The notes beneath the pieces were generated by a model. That model saw nothing but the letters and a program-made list of their open reading frames with translations. It was not told the DNA's origin and made no database searches. Source: Euphrasia confusa (Eukaryota; Streptophyta; Magnoliopsida; Lamiales; Orobanchaceae). Taken from it: a stretch of DNA of 64,000 bases. Below, piece after piece: positions 20,692 through 32,703 of this stretch. The stretch covers positions 14,417,312 through 14,481,311 of the forward strand of contig OX940968.1 in assembly GCA_954870475.1 (NCBI GenBank). Direction: 5' to 3'. Both the position numbers and the translations under genes were made by a program. Positions within the stretch are counted from its first letter, which is position 1; the number at the start of each line of letters is the position of its first letter.

Positions 20692-21927
20692 GTAGTCATA
20701 AATGTTTAATTTATATCATCTTTCCTTATAGATTATACATTAACTGATCAAGCAAAATTTCCAAAAAATGAGTACTAAACTCAGTGGTGTGCATACATAT
20801 TTGCAATATAGTATTTAGAGAACTGGTGTCTGCCCTCAACTCACTCATAAGAGAGAAAGAGAGAGAAACACCCTTATTGCAAATCTATACATTTATCGAA
20901 AGTTCACGTTTGCACTAATCTAATGATAGGTTTCACTTTATACTTTATAGAATCAGTTTCATGAGTAACATCACACTAAGAATCTAGTCTTAATACAAAT
21001 TCAATTTAATAATTCACCCGAGATAAAAATATCAAACACTCACACTCAACAAAGCACATATTTCTGAGGATCTCAATTTCGTTAGATATCATTATTTTCA
21101 CGCAATTAATTGAATAGTTTCATACGGAGTACATGATCAGTTCACAATAGAACAAATAATAATATAAGAAAAATTGTTATTCGACTCATATAATAATTCA
21201 ATCTACAATATATATTCGACTCATCCAAGCAAAATCTTCAGCGAAACTCTATTTCATCATCATCATAGACGGGCAGAAACAATTGGAAGAATAGGTTTAG
21301 ATCTAATATAGTTGGGAAAAATAAACACCCCGACCAATTAACCCAAATTTTACGGGTATTAATTTGGAGAACTCACTGTACGTAAACAATTACTCTAAAA
21401 ACTATGCAAACCCCAGATGGTGAAATTATACCTAATTCACGGAGGAATCTTGCAGTGGATAAAAGTGCCGATTTGCCTTGGGTCGCTGGTTTTCTCCTCC
21501 GCGGACCGATGGTATGATTTCAATTTATGTGTAGATATTGTTTCTGAAAACTACGGAAACTCGTTCTTTCTTGGTGTGATTTTGGTCAGGTACAAAAATG
21601 GTGAGATTTCAGTTTACTGTAATTAGGGACGCGTGGTTTTAGGTAGTTCTGTATGATTAATGATTGATTTTGTATATAGTGTGTTTAATTGTTTAAAACA
21701 CACTAAAAGGGCTAATAGGGTAAATCGTACTTTTTTATAAATAGTCGTAAGATTGAGATTATAGTAGAATATAGTGTAAGATAATTATCTTTTTTGAAAA
21801 TCTCCCTAAAAGTAATTGATTGTAATCTTGTTCTAAGTTGACTAGCACAAAAAGAAGTTGGAGTGCCGACATCTTGTCTAAAAAAACAAGTTAGTTGATT
21901 TTCACTTTTGCTAAACATAAAACGACT
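20692..21927. other. AT-rich spacer
   Basis: No gene, repeat family or RNA recognised. The segment 21415-21620 is open on the plus strand but its translation has no family features. Confidence 0.45.
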
Positions 21928-22101
21928 CTAATTCGCGTAGTCAGTGTGGAGGAAGCTCTCGTACATTGTCCCTCAGAGACTCTTGATTACGTCTTCCCAG
22001 TTCCTGATATGATCGGGCAACGATCCTTTGCGTATCTTTACCTGCTGACTAGTCAGCTTCATTTTCGGCAGCCCTAGAAATTCTTGAACATCCATCAGTT
22101 T
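21928..22101 (-). pseudogene. Last exon of a plant sulfotransferase-like P-loop protein
   Basis: After a TTTGCAG acceptor the minus strand reads KLMDVQEFLGLPKMKLTSQQ, then VKIRKGSLPDHIRNWEDVIK and SL, a stop, GTMYESFLHTDY and a second stop. In plant sulfotransferase-domain proteins of this type the C-terminal exon has the pattern EFLGLPxxxLTSxQVKIxxG...NWEDVxxxLKGTxYExFL..DY. Here the Lys codon of LKGT is a TGA, so the exon is broken by one in-frame nonsense codon. The nucleotide-binding N-terminal part was not found nearby. Family assignment rests on this one exon. Confidence 0.6.
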
Positions 22102-22406
22102 CTGCAAACCAAGAAAAATGCAACTAAGGTATCTGATTCGAAAATATTTTCACAAACATAGTTCACCACTGCAGGAAGGAGTAAATTCATCTTGGACCAA
22201 TATAAAAAATTCATATTTCACCAGATGCGCAATATATTACTAGACAGTAGACACACTACATACAAAAATAGAACTACACATTTTCACACAAAACACACAT
22301 TCAAAGAAATATTGCATTGTCGAAGCGCATTCACACACACAAAACGAAATGTATATTACACAAAAAAAGTGATTAATAATTCAAAATTTAAAAGTAATCC
22401 AATTAC

Positions 22407-22905
22407 CTTTGTTTTCACATTGTAATGGGTAATACCGCCCATGAGATTGGAAAGGAAGGCGAGTACACAAGCAGCCAGGTAAGGTGTCCACGGACAAGAA
22501 AGCCGTTTACATGGCCCCGCTATGGGCGGCCCCACTAGTGAAGAAATAGTGGGAGTAGAAGTAGAGCAAAACGAGGATGCCCAAAGATAGCTGCCATGAG
22601 AGACCTAGTCCTCCTACAAACTGAAGTTAAAAAAAAACTGAAGTTAATGTATTTAGGAAGGTATTGAGGTCGAAGATATATACCTGCACAACTGTTTGGC
22701 TGAACCATGTAATAAGATCGTATTTGTTAAGGTAACCGGCCATCGCAATAAGTACAGCAAACCATGTAAGTGTGTCCCAAGCAACTGATTCGGCTAGGCA
22801 TTCCTTCCATGTGACGACCCCGCTTATGAGGGGCACCGATAATCCAAGAATGGCCGCTGTAACTGCATCAACACTCAACACCCCTCCAAATATCCACAGC
22901 CCCAC
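22407..22905 (-). pseudogene. DiT1: DiT1-type plastid 2-oxoglutarate/malate translocator, two exons
   Basis: DiT1 is a plastid inner-envelope carrier that exchanges 2-oxoglutarate for malate in nitrogen assimilation. Exon 22684-22905 reads SVDAVTAAILGLSVPLISGV, then VTWKECLAESVAWDTLTWFA and MAGYLNKYDLITWFSQTVV, a close match to the family's transmembrane core. The next exon, 22407-22620, continues GGLGLSWQLSLGILVLLYFY, SHYFFTSGAAHSGAM, then a TAA where the family has Phe, then a frameshift with loss of a few residues before AFLSNLMGGITHY. Both exons have canonical splice sites. Transit peptide, first transmembrane segments and the C-terminus were not found, so this is a fragmentary pseudogene. 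Confidence 0.8.
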
Positions 22906-24192
22906 CTTATATAATAACACACGATGAAATTAAAAATCATCTAACCAAAAAATGTGCATTGCTTTGTTACCACAATATTTAAGAATGTATTTTCTAGAAT
23001 TGGCAACTTATTTGAGATCACACACCATTTCCATTAATAATAAGATCAACTTATTTTACCGTGAGAAGCAAAGTTCCGGCCATGACGATGATGCTATTCG
23101 AAATCTAAAGAGAAATTTCGAGAACACTAGGAACACAGATTTACCCAACAATCAATTACCCCTAAAACTAAAACCTAATTTTACCGAAAACGAAAAACGC
23201 GATCTCGTAAATGAGGATCGGAAACTGTAATTGACATGAAAATTTACCGAATTGCCGTCCGAAAGAAGCTACGCCGCCACGCCAATTACCGAGTTAAGCC
23301 GCCGTCGTCGACGTCCGATCATGATGAGCGTCTGCGCCATCGCTATCGTGAACCTGTATCCCGTGCCGGCTTACAAACTATCCGATTAATCGTCGTAGAA
23401 GAAGTTTAGGTTGCATCGCCGTCCGTCTCCAATTAATCTCCGTCGAAATCCGCGACTCCGATAGAGTTGAGAGTTTGTTTCATTTGTTTGAGAAAAAAAC
23501 GAAACAGAAAGAAAGAAGAAGGAAGAGAAAAAAAGAGAAAAAAATGAGTGTACAAAAAAAAAAAATAGGTTTAAATAGAATAAAAAGGTACCATATGGGA
23601 ATCACATGTACTAGTAATCTAGTACCACCTAATAAATTGCCAAAAATAAAATTAAAAAAAGTACATATGGGAATCACATGTACTAGTACCACCTAATAAA
23701 TTGCCAAAAATAAAATTAAAAAAAAGTAGTGAATAAAATAAAAGTAAAATTGTATTTTAATTAAAGGTCAAAAATATTTATAATTCTTTTGAAAAAAATC
23801 ATAAAAATTCCGTGGAAGCTGATCGGGAACAATTCAACCACAGTGGGGGAGTAGATGGATTTGGTGTCGGTTGGAGAAGGTAATATTGCACGTGTTTCTG
23901 ATAAGGGATCAGACCATTAATCTAGCCAGTATTTTCGACAATCATTTAAAGAAATACTAGAGAAAGAGAATAAATAGTTGCACCAAAACAAATACTCCTA
24001 CTAATCTTCAAATACAGCAGTGCAAAAGGTAACATTAATTTATTAGATTATAAATATGAAACGAGTGTTAAAGCGGTACGGTAAAGTTGTTATTACATAA
24101 ACTAGAAAAAATCATATATAATGAGCCGAAAGCAATTATCAAATATTGCATTATTCATCATATGATAGAGAAACTTCAAAGTGTGATGACGG
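22906..24192. other. Spacer with a 72-bp tandem duplication
   Basis: A unit containing CATATGGGAATCACATGTAC and AATAAATTGCCAAAAATAAA occurs twice at 23592 and 23664 (about 23590-23728). The part 23060-23480 has a C/G-rich, first-exon-like composition on the minus strand, possibly the 5' end of the broken gene to its left; I could not identify it. Confidence 0.45.
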
Positions 24193-25376
24193 TTATTTAG
24201 GACACGGGCAGTTGTTAGTCGATTCGATGCAGAAACCATTATTGTGGGTTATATCTCTGTACATAAAAATTTATAAAGTATTAGTTTAAAAGTATTATAT
24301 ATTAGATTTATGGAGTATATATATTAGATTTACTCACATTACTTTAAGAGTTCCTGCTCCGACTAAATCTATCACTGATAGGGGAAAGCAACCACCCAAC
24401 TTGTTATTATGCAAATTACTGTCCTTGCAATATAGAGTAGAAAATAATTGACTTACACATAAATTTTAATTAATGCGACAAAGCCGCTTAAAGATGATCA
24501 AAATAAACTAAAATTAAAAAAATAAATGAATAGATGTGCGATTATCAAAATGATTTTTAATATTATCTCCTTGTAGTAATTAATGTCATTTCACAATCCT
24601 AAAAGAATATTAAGAAAATTTAAATTATACATAAAACTATTATATGTGCCAAAATTAAATTCACTTACAGAGTTGTTAGTTTTCTCAAATTTCCCAATGT
24701 TTTTGGAATAGAACCGTTGAGTGCGTTGTTGTTAAAATCCAAAGTGACCAGCTCCGTCAAATTTCCAAGTGCGGCAGGTATTGACCCCGTTAAATGATTG
24801 TTGTATAACACTCTGTCGTCGTCATGATCATAAACCAAATATATAATATCATGAAATTAAGCATGAAATACTGTAATTTTGACTTACAGAGATTGTAATT
24901 TCGTCAAGTTGCCAAGTGCTGGTACTAAAGTACCAGATAAATTACTATTTGAAAGATCACTGGCCGGGTAAATGAAAAAAAAAAATTGATAAATTTTTGT
25001 AAGCAAATTAAATTTTAATGATTTATATACAGTATATAATTAGAAAATAAATAATTAAAATATTATATACTATTTTCTTACACTCTTGTGACACGGTAAC
25101 TAGTGTCACATGTGACATGGAACCATGAGCAGGGGTTAGTACTAAAGCTAGGATTCCAATCAAACAAGACGTTCGGATCCTTTAATGCATCCTTGAAGGC
25201 TATCAAAGCGTCACCTACACAACAAAATTAAATAGAGTAATATTTAACTATTAATTTAAATATTGAAAAATAAAATAAAATTACGAACCTTCATCGTTGG
25301 CATGGATCAGTAGCATAAAAGGATGCATAACTAAACACAATGCCAGAAAAAAAACTCTTCCCATCATCGTCGGCAT
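24193..25376 (-). CDS. Small secreted leucine-rich-repeat protein (SERK-ectodomain-like), six exons
   Basis: Exons in order: 25289-25376, 25082-25214, 24888-24959, 24669-24812, 24338-24418, 24193-24256. All introns are GT-AG. The 582-nt joined frame has no internal stop and gives 193 aa. Residues 1-26 form a signal peptide (hydrophobic FFLALCLVMHPFMLL). Residues 29-70 are an LRRNT_2 cap with the Cys pair C58/C65 (NPCSWFHVTC). About four plant-type LRRs follow (LSGTLVPALGNL, LTGSIPAALGNL, LNGSIPKTLGNL, LGGCFPLSV). Exon sizes 133, 72 and 144 nt equal those of SERK genes and of the Arabidopsis LRR1 type of secreted proteins. There is no transmembrane segment or kinase. The tail after the last LRR is short and Cys-rich (GFCIESTNNCPCPK), unlike the usual ~40-residue tail. 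Exon 5 is 81 nt rather than 72. It probably acts in the apoplast, perhaps with receptor kinases; the role is inferred from the family only. Confidence 0.8.
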
Positions 25377-26518
25377 AACTTAATTTGTGTACTAGTAAGC
25401 GTATTAATTAATTAAAACTAAATGTGGCAGGTGCGGTGCTCAATTCTTGCATCTCCGACCCTTCTATTCCTCAATTTTATAGTGCCTAATTCCCAAGGGT
25501 AATTGGATTACGTATATGAGTTCGTACTCGGTACTCCTGAGTCCTGAAGTAACAACTTACGACATACCTACTAGAGAGAGCACGCGCTCGCCCAATATAA
25601 ATCTAATTTATCAAGATGTTAGACTATCTTTGTTTGGTATATAAAAATTATGAAATCCTCAAGGTCTAAAGAAATTTTAGGTAACTTACGAGGAAAAGAG
25701 CATGCGCTCGCCCATAGTCACTGCATGCCCGATTTCTTTTAGACTATCAAGATTTTTCAAGAGAAAAATATTAATTAATCTAATTTATGAAGTTGTTGAC
25801 TATCTCTTTGTTGTTTGGTATATAAAGATTATGAAATCTTCAAGGTGTAAAAAAAATTTTATCGAATAATATTGGGTGTGGTGTCCGTCAGTTCCGTTTC
25901 TGATAATTTAAGGGCCTAATTAAGGGAAGTATCAAAATTGGGTCTCACATTTTATTACTATATATATTTATATAACAATATTTTTTTTAAATAAAAAAAA
26001 AAGTATTTCAAAAATACTAGAGATTATTCAATTAAAAGAACTAAGTATGTATAATTTAAAAAAAAAAAAATAAATAATAAATTTAATGAAAAAAATCTAA
26101 CATTACTCATGAAAAATATGTACCTTTTCTCCCCGCCAAAGCCAACAATAATGAACAATTAGAAAATAAAATAGAATAATAGCTTTCTCCAAAAAAATAA
26201 TTTTTTTTTGAAAAAATTATTCAGTAAGAAATAACAATTTTAAGTAAATATTAGAGTTTTTATTAAAATTATTCTGTAAAAAATAACGATTTTAATAAAT
26301 AAAAATTTTAGTATATTTTTTCTAAATCTGTTATGAATTATTTTTTCTTAAAATATTTTTTAATTTTTTTATCATTGATTAAAAAAAGTTTAAATATGTA
26401 ACTAACAGTTTATAATTATTAAATTCCCGAAAATATTTTAATTAAATTTTAGCTTAGTCTAAACCAAATTTCAAACACTTGAACTTGAGCCCATTTTTCG
26501 TTTCATTCTATTCTATTT
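25377..26518. other. LRR gene upstream region and AT-rich spacer
   Basis: Two diverged tandem copies of a ~150-bp unit (GCACGCGCTCGCCCA / GCATGCGCTCGCCCA, then TTTGGTATATAAA and ATGAAATC-TCAAGG) lie at about 25575-25860. The rest is AT-rich with poly-A/T runs. Confidence 0.5.
25475..25481 (-). promoter_or_regulatory. Putative TATA box of the LRR gene
   Basis: TATAAAA on the minus strand about 100 bp upstream of the ATG, which would place the start of transcription some 65-75 nt before the ATG. Chance occurrence is possible in such AT-rich DNA. Confidence 0.45.
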
Positions 26519-26689
26519 GGGTGTCGCTATTCCCACCTTCATTTCCTCTAATTACACCCCCATGTTTATAATTTTAATTGTTTATTAATTTTAGGTGGTG
26601 TGTTAAGTAAAATTAATGAACAATTAAAATTATAAACATGTGGGGTGTATTTAGACTTTAGAGGGAATGGGGTGGGAATAGCGCCACCC
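26519..26689. mobile_element. Mutator-type MITE
   Basis: A 171-bp element with long terminal inverted repeats: the left end GGGTGTCGCTATTCCCACC and the right end, read inward, GGGTGGCGCTATTCCCACC. The inverted repeats extend through ATGTTTATAATTTTAATTGTT almost to the centre, so it can fold into one hairpin. It is flanked by a perfect 9-bp duplication, ATTCTATTT (26510-26518 and 26690-26698), the size made by MULE transposases. It has no coding capacity. Confidence 0.9.
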
Positions 26690-26698
26690 ATTCTATTT

Positions 26699-27471
26699 TA
26701 TCACAACCCAATAAATATAAGTTCGAGACAATTTATACCTTGTTCCTAGGAGTACGATTCTAATCGTACATCCATGAGTATATTTTCATGTATTTTTCAT
26801 TAGGTATGCTAATATATTCATTGTTATGCTAATTTAATGTTTATAATAATTGTTTTTTGAAATGAAGATTTCTTAATTATTAAATGATGATTTCTATATT
26901 TTAAAGGGTGAGAGCACTATTTATATTGTAATCCCGGGAGTATGATATAAGTATTGTAAATTCGATTATACATCTTTTAACCCATAAAATAAAGTCCAAC
27001 CAAAACAAACTCCAGTAAATCACACCTATAAATGCCCATCATCTACTTCATACATAAGAAGCATCGACAGTTCCCTTCATCACAAAAACCTACAGTAGTT
27101 CTCAAACACCCATTCATGCCCTGCTCAAAACTCGACACCATTCGATGAATCAAGTTCAGCCCATACATGAATTAACCGTTGCACCCTGACCGAGAAGACT
27201 TCCTCCTCGAGCCACCGCAGGTCGAAGATCGAAAAACCACAAACCACAGTCGGTTCCTCCGATCGAGAATAGTCGTCCGAGATCGTTTGAAGAGGGTTGC
27301 TGCAAAATCTCTTCCCCGATGGCCGTTGACCTCAAAGACGAGAACCTCTGCTGGACCTCACTAGGACAAGCCAAACACCATCGTCGTTAGCCGAATCAGT
27401 TCAGTCGGATGGCTGCCCGTTGTCGAAAATCGAAGCAATATCAGGGTTTCAACTCCCGTCGCCGCTGCCCC
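26699..27471. other. Spacer; possible promoter-like segment before element B
   Basis: AT-rich up to about 27000. Then CCTATAAATG (27026) and a C-rich stretch look like a plant promoter and 5'UTR on the plus strand. Short frames up to 27471 are not recognisable, and element B interrupts the segment. Confidence 0.35.
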
Positions 27472-30400
27472 TGTTGGAAATCGATATCCCGGGTTATCAA
27501 AATATGCGGAACCGACAACCCGACCGAAATCCCATCGCCGGAAATACGCGAACCACCGTACGACGCCGGGGCTCGACATTAGCATCGCCGCGGGATAAAC
27601 CCGCGGCCGAAACCCTAGCCGAGCCCCCGCCGCGAGGGGGCTCGCGATCGCACTTCGCGATCGCTGGGGCTGCCCAGCAGCCCCCGGCAGTGAGTCTGGC
27701 GACTCACCGCCACCGCCGGAGGAGGGCGGTCAGCTTCCAGCTGACCCGCCGCGGCCTCCCTCGCGATCGACCTCACGGTCGATCGCACGCCCCGGCTTCC
27801 AGCCGGGGTCCTCCCGTGCACCATGCTGCCGGCGAGGGTGGCCGGGATCCACCATGGCACCAGCCCACGGTATCCCGGCGGTCGATCAAGGATCGATTGT
27901 ATGCCCCGAAATCCAGCCGGGGCTTCCCTCGTCGTGTGCATGCCGCGATCGAACCCTAGGGTTCGATCGCCCCCTCGGCTTCAAGACGAGGCTTCTCTCG
28001 ATCTTCGCCGGGGATCTCGAATCCCCGTCCCCGAAATTCGTCGTTTTCCCGGATCGTGCGTTCATGTATGTATTACAATTTAATACGCATAAAATCACAC
28101 AAGAGGGTTTATGATTTTACCTTTGATTGGTTGTACGGAGAAACGAGATCAAATTGAAGACCTTTGAATCTTCCTACGTATTCCTTGCACCTTGTTCGAA
28201 CGTCGTGTGGGCGACGATCCTCCGAACTCCTTATGGATCTCCTTCTCTCTTCTTTCTCTCTCTAGAAGAATTATGATCTTCAAGTTATTAGAATAGAGAA
28301 GACCATGTAGTGCTTTTATAGGCTACGTAGGGGATCTAAAGGAGGTGGAATATTGAGCTTCCAATATTAATGATTAAATTGAGCCCAAGCCCAAATCTAT
28401 TAATCCCATTAATATTAATTTATTTATTTTGCACTATATAAATTAATTGCACTCCCAATATTAAACCATATTATATCAAATAATATTTCTCCGGTTATTA
28501 TTATTTATTCCGTGTATTTAAGATTTAAATATCCATGAATAAAATTAATTTATTGCTAATTAATTTATTCATCTCTTATATCCGAGAATAGTACCATTCA
28601 ACCTTAACTATTATGCGGAACAAATCCACCTGCAGGGTTTACATAATAATTGATAGAGTAGGTGACCAACAAGCCAACCTGTGGCTGTGGTCGAACCTAA
28701 TTTATTATTTAATTAATAAATATTATCAATTTATTTCGAAATTATGAAAGATTATTAATTATGATTAATTAAGGCATATGCTATATCTACTCCCCATGTT
28801 GAATCATAGATATAGTCCTGTACAGTTACACATGTTGTATGAATTCGGTTTTGTGGAAACCGAGAGATAATTCTGTTAACGCAACGTAACTGGTCAAACT
28901 CAGTTCCTAGTCGATGGGTTACGCCAATAACAAGGATACCCGGCCTTTCCCCCTTGAGACTAGCACTTAGTGTATGTGGCTAATCTCGAGCCTCGGTGTT
29001 GGGACATCGACATACATGAGTGGGTGCTCACTGTTGATGAGTTCACTGAACCCCCTCTCCCTGGAATCTCTAAGTGGTTATCACTGATCGAGTAGAGAAT
29101 TCCATAATATAGTTGTACACAATTAATCCTTAAGACCCAGACATCACCGTGACTTCATCAGAGGACTAGCTGTATCGTAACGTGTTTCTGATTCCCTGGA
29201 AAGGGAGTAAGTCGAAAAAGGAGGCAATGTTCGTGCAGTTCGAAATCTGATGTGAAGTCTGTGCATGGTAGTAGGGGATCTGATCGCTTGATATAGATCA
29301 TGGATGTCCTATGTGGTTCGTAGTCCCGGAATCTCTGGCCAGAGTTGAACAGTGAGGTGATTAGAGAAATGTGTTTCTCTAGATCAATCACGACTGGATT
29401 ATACGAAGCCTAGAACGTTCGCAATGATATCAAACACAACAAGAGATCTCGATTGACCAATATCTCTAGTTTGATAAGGACATATGAATCGGAGGGATCG
29501 TACTGTACGCTAACTATATTACAAGGTTCTTGCAGGCACTTCATTTGTATCTAGGGAATTAGTGAAGCGTGGTTGCTAGACGCTCGTCACTGATTCGTTG
29601 GGCACCGAATTGTTCGGAGATTAAATAATATGATTATTAATCTGAAACTCTCGGGAGTAGTTGATATAAGAACAATATGTTGTTCGAATCACAATGTGTT
29701 GTGAGCCCACGGCTAGTTATACACCTGAACCATTGAGGGTCACATTCTCGTGTAAACCAATCCTTGAATACAATCATGTATTAATTAACTGTTAATTAAG
29801 TACATATAGTCGGAGGTCAATATGATTGAATCCGAGATTCATAATTGTGATTATGAGTTGGAAATATTAATGAGCTAAAGAAAACGGACACAATGGTGTA
29901 CACTTTCTATTTTGGGAAATTTCCCGATTTAGCAGTACCCCTGAAATGGGCTTTCCGATTTTGTGAAATTGGAAATTTTTATTATTATCTCATATCAATG
30001 AGAAAATTAAAACGAGAAAGAAAATATAATCGTTATATTTTTCGGAGATCGAATTGATTGTCAATTTGGGAAAAACGTAATGACGGCTAATGATTTGGGC
30101 CGGCTAGGGTTAATGGATCCGATCCATTAGGGTTTAAGCCCAAGAAGCTCTTTTCTTCACCTATAAAAGGAGCTCCATAGGCATAAACACAAACACACCA
30201 AAACCTAGAGAGCTCTAGCCCTAGTCTCTCCCTCTCCTCTCCCCTCTCTCGTCCGCCGCCCCAGCACCGCCTCCCTCGGAGGACGCCGCCCGGAGCCGCC
30301 CAGCGCCGCCGCCGGCAGCCGCCCGCCTCGCCGGAATCCGATTCCGGCGCCGTTTTTCTGGCCCGTTTTTCCCGTCGTATTCTCCCTCTCGTATTTCTAG

Positions 30401-31475
30401 TGCAATACGCGAGTGGGATTACCTATACGAGGTGAAACCTGATTTGACGAGAGACGCCGGAGGTTTGAACGAGCAACGCCCGAGCACGACGAGCGAAGCC
30501 CGCCCGCGCCCGAGCGCCGCCGCCGCGACCAGCCGAGAGCCGCCCCGGCTCTCCCCGTGATCAGCCCGCACGCCCCGCGTGCATCCCCGCGTCGCATCCG
30601 CGCGACTTCCGACGAACTTCGTTTCGTCCGACGAATCCCTAAGGTACTCACGATTAAATCTGGATTTAATTGTTTTTGCGTTAATTGTTTGCGCTATAGT
30701 ACTGGGATTATAATTGACAAATAAATTAATAGAGATTAATTTAATTGTTAATTAAAAATCAATTTGATTTGAATTATATAATTGTGATTATGTTAATTGT
30801 CAATTAATTATGTGTGCATGTTTGCGTAATTAATTAGTAGTGTAATTATTTTATATGATAAATATAATTGCGCTAAAAGTAATTAATTTATTTAATAAAT
30901 TTAATTGCGCTAGATTTAATTTATGTAGTATGGGATGCATGAATTAAATGTTTAATTGTTTGATAATTAAATTAAATGGTGGATTATTTATTTAATAAAT
31001 TTGAATTAAATCAATTAATGCATGTAATATTGAAAATAGGATTTTATGAACTCATCTCGTGGATATTATCAACCCTTACGGGATACACTTTCCCGTCAAG
31101 TATTCGCGGCATGTCATATATAAAATATAGTGACCCAACTTTACCGGTAATTGACCCAATAATTAAATCGGTTAATTCCTTTGGAAAATCAGAGTAACTT
31201 ATATTAAATATACACACCCGCAATAGTATCGGGGATTAAGAATAAAATACTCTGAGACTTAAATCAATTATCAACGGCAATCCTAATTGATAAATCTCAA
31301 GCGATCCGCCCAATACACCAAGTGTACAAGTATGATAAAATAATTAAGACAAATTATTTTCTCTCTCATACAACGACTATACCGATGGATTGGTCCGTGT
31401 CCATCTAGGTCGTGAGCAACTGTTCGATTAAATATTAGTAACCGATAGTATGATCTTCTGTGTGGGCCCGCACAC
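27472..31475 (-). mobile_element. Element B: copia LTR, split by insertion X and cut off by the gypsy element
   Basis: 27472-28650 and 31044-31475 together match an LTR of the same family as elements A, D and F (TGTTGGAAATCGATATCCC start, GC-rich ladder at about 27610-28050, TATAAAA box on the minus strand, CATAATAATT then TTATGAACTC). Insertion X separates the two parts. The LTR stops before its CA end, where the gypsy element begins. Neither an internal region nor a second LTR of B was found, so whether it was a solo LTR cannot be told. Confidence 0.8.
28651..31043. mobile_element. Insertion X: unidentified ~2.4-kb promoter-bearing insertion
   Basis: The boundaries come from the broken LTR of element B. 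Inside, CTATAAAAGG at 30161 is followed about 50 nt downstream by a CT-rich, then very GC-rich segment (30250-30640), like a core promoter and leader on the plus strand. The last 400 bp are rich in TTAATT words. No long ORF, terminal inverted repeat, LTR pair or clear target duplication was seen. It may be a solo LTR of another family with eroded ends. Confidence 0.45.
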
Positions 31476-32703
31476 TGATAAGTCGTTTTCGTAGCGTCAA
31501 AATCAATTAAATTTAACCGAACTAATTGCCGAAGCAACTCGCCCGAGTCGGTCTCGAGAAACACTACTATTGGCGAGTACAAGTGTTTAATTATTTGCAA
31601 CGAGAATGAGAAAGTGAAATAGCATAATGCAAAGGGTTGTTTTTTATTTTGTTTTTAAACTAAGAATTAACTAATTAAGAGAGAGAACGAAAACTAGTGA
31701 AACAAGTTTGAATCAAGCGAGAAAGGGATTAGGGGTCGGGATCTTTAATTCTCAAATTCGAGGTTTGATATTGTTTGCAAAAGTCACAAGAAAACGCCCG
31801 TCACCGGTTGGCTTAATTGTGGTTTGATTATTTTTAAATATAGCACGTGTCGTTTTATCAAACACCTTTAAAGCGCTAAAAAATCAAACATCTACTCAAG
31901 AGAATTAAATCTCCCTAACCCTAATCGGAAGAGTTTAGCTACACATATTTAGAATTGAAAACGAAATTGTTGAATTATACGACGTCATGAATAAATAAGA
32001 AAAGAAAAGCACGAAACAATAAAAGCAAGAAAAGAACGAACACGAATTGAATAGAAAACTTACTAAGATCAATAACCGAAACAAAGCATCTATCGGCGGT
32101 GAACTCCGACTTTTACCGAATTCGAATACAAAGCAAAGCAATGAAAAGTAGAGGAAAAGCGAGTCTCCAAGTGTTCTCTCTAATCCAAGAAAAATTAAGA
32201 TAAAAAAGCGTAATTCGTCTTTTGGGACGAAGCCCTAATTATACATCAAGAGTTTCCGCGGTCAACAAAGTCAACATCAGAAATCGGGGGCCAAGCGGCC
32301 GCTAGGGGGGTCAAGCGGCCGCTTGCCCCAACTTCCAGCCTTCTCGGATCATACAGCGGGGCGGCCGCCTGAGGGGTCAGGCGGCCGCGTGGGGGTTCAT
32401 ACAACCCCTCCTGGCAGGGGCACCAGGCGGGCGCCTGGGGGGTCAAGCGGCCGCCTGCCTGGTGGTCAGCTTGGCCCTTTGCCCTTTGTCCTCTCGTCGC
32501 CTCGTCGCCTCGTCTACTTGTCGTCTCGTCCACTCGTCTACTCCATAATACCTCCAAAAATCGCTAATAACACCAAATATTCCCTGCGCACTACACGAAC
32601 ACATCAAACGCACCAAGCCAAGAGAAATACGCTAAATACGACACAAAACAAGAAACAACGACTCAAAATGACATAAGAAAAACACACAAAATCACACACA
32701 TCA
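31476..32703 (-). repeat. Gypsy element 3' LTR
   Basis: 1,228 bp between TGATAAGTCG and CACACACATCA, followed by ACTCCCCCACACTTGG, a polypurine tract in element sense (CCAAGTGTGGGGGAGT). It contains a block (32292-32462) with repeated GCGGCCGC palindromes embedded in the pattern CAAGCGGCCGC...GGGGTCA. Confidence 0.75.
32295..32454. repeat. GCGGCCGC repeat block in the gypsy LTR
   Basis: The palindrome GCGGCCGC occurs at 32295, 32315, 32361, 32381 and 32447, with a one-base variant (GCGGGCGC) near 32427. Copies are paired about 20 bp apart around GGGG(G)TCA. Two more copies with the same spacing lie in the element's leader at 36225 and 36245. Confidence 0.85.

Noticed and set aside
23475..23696. 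Lys-rich ORF 73 aa
   Set aside because: Poly-A/AAG low-complexity sequence and a tandem duplication; no protein features.
31044..31475. Separate copia element right of insertion X
   Set aside because: It continues the LTR broken at 28650 in the expected register, so it is the rest of element B.
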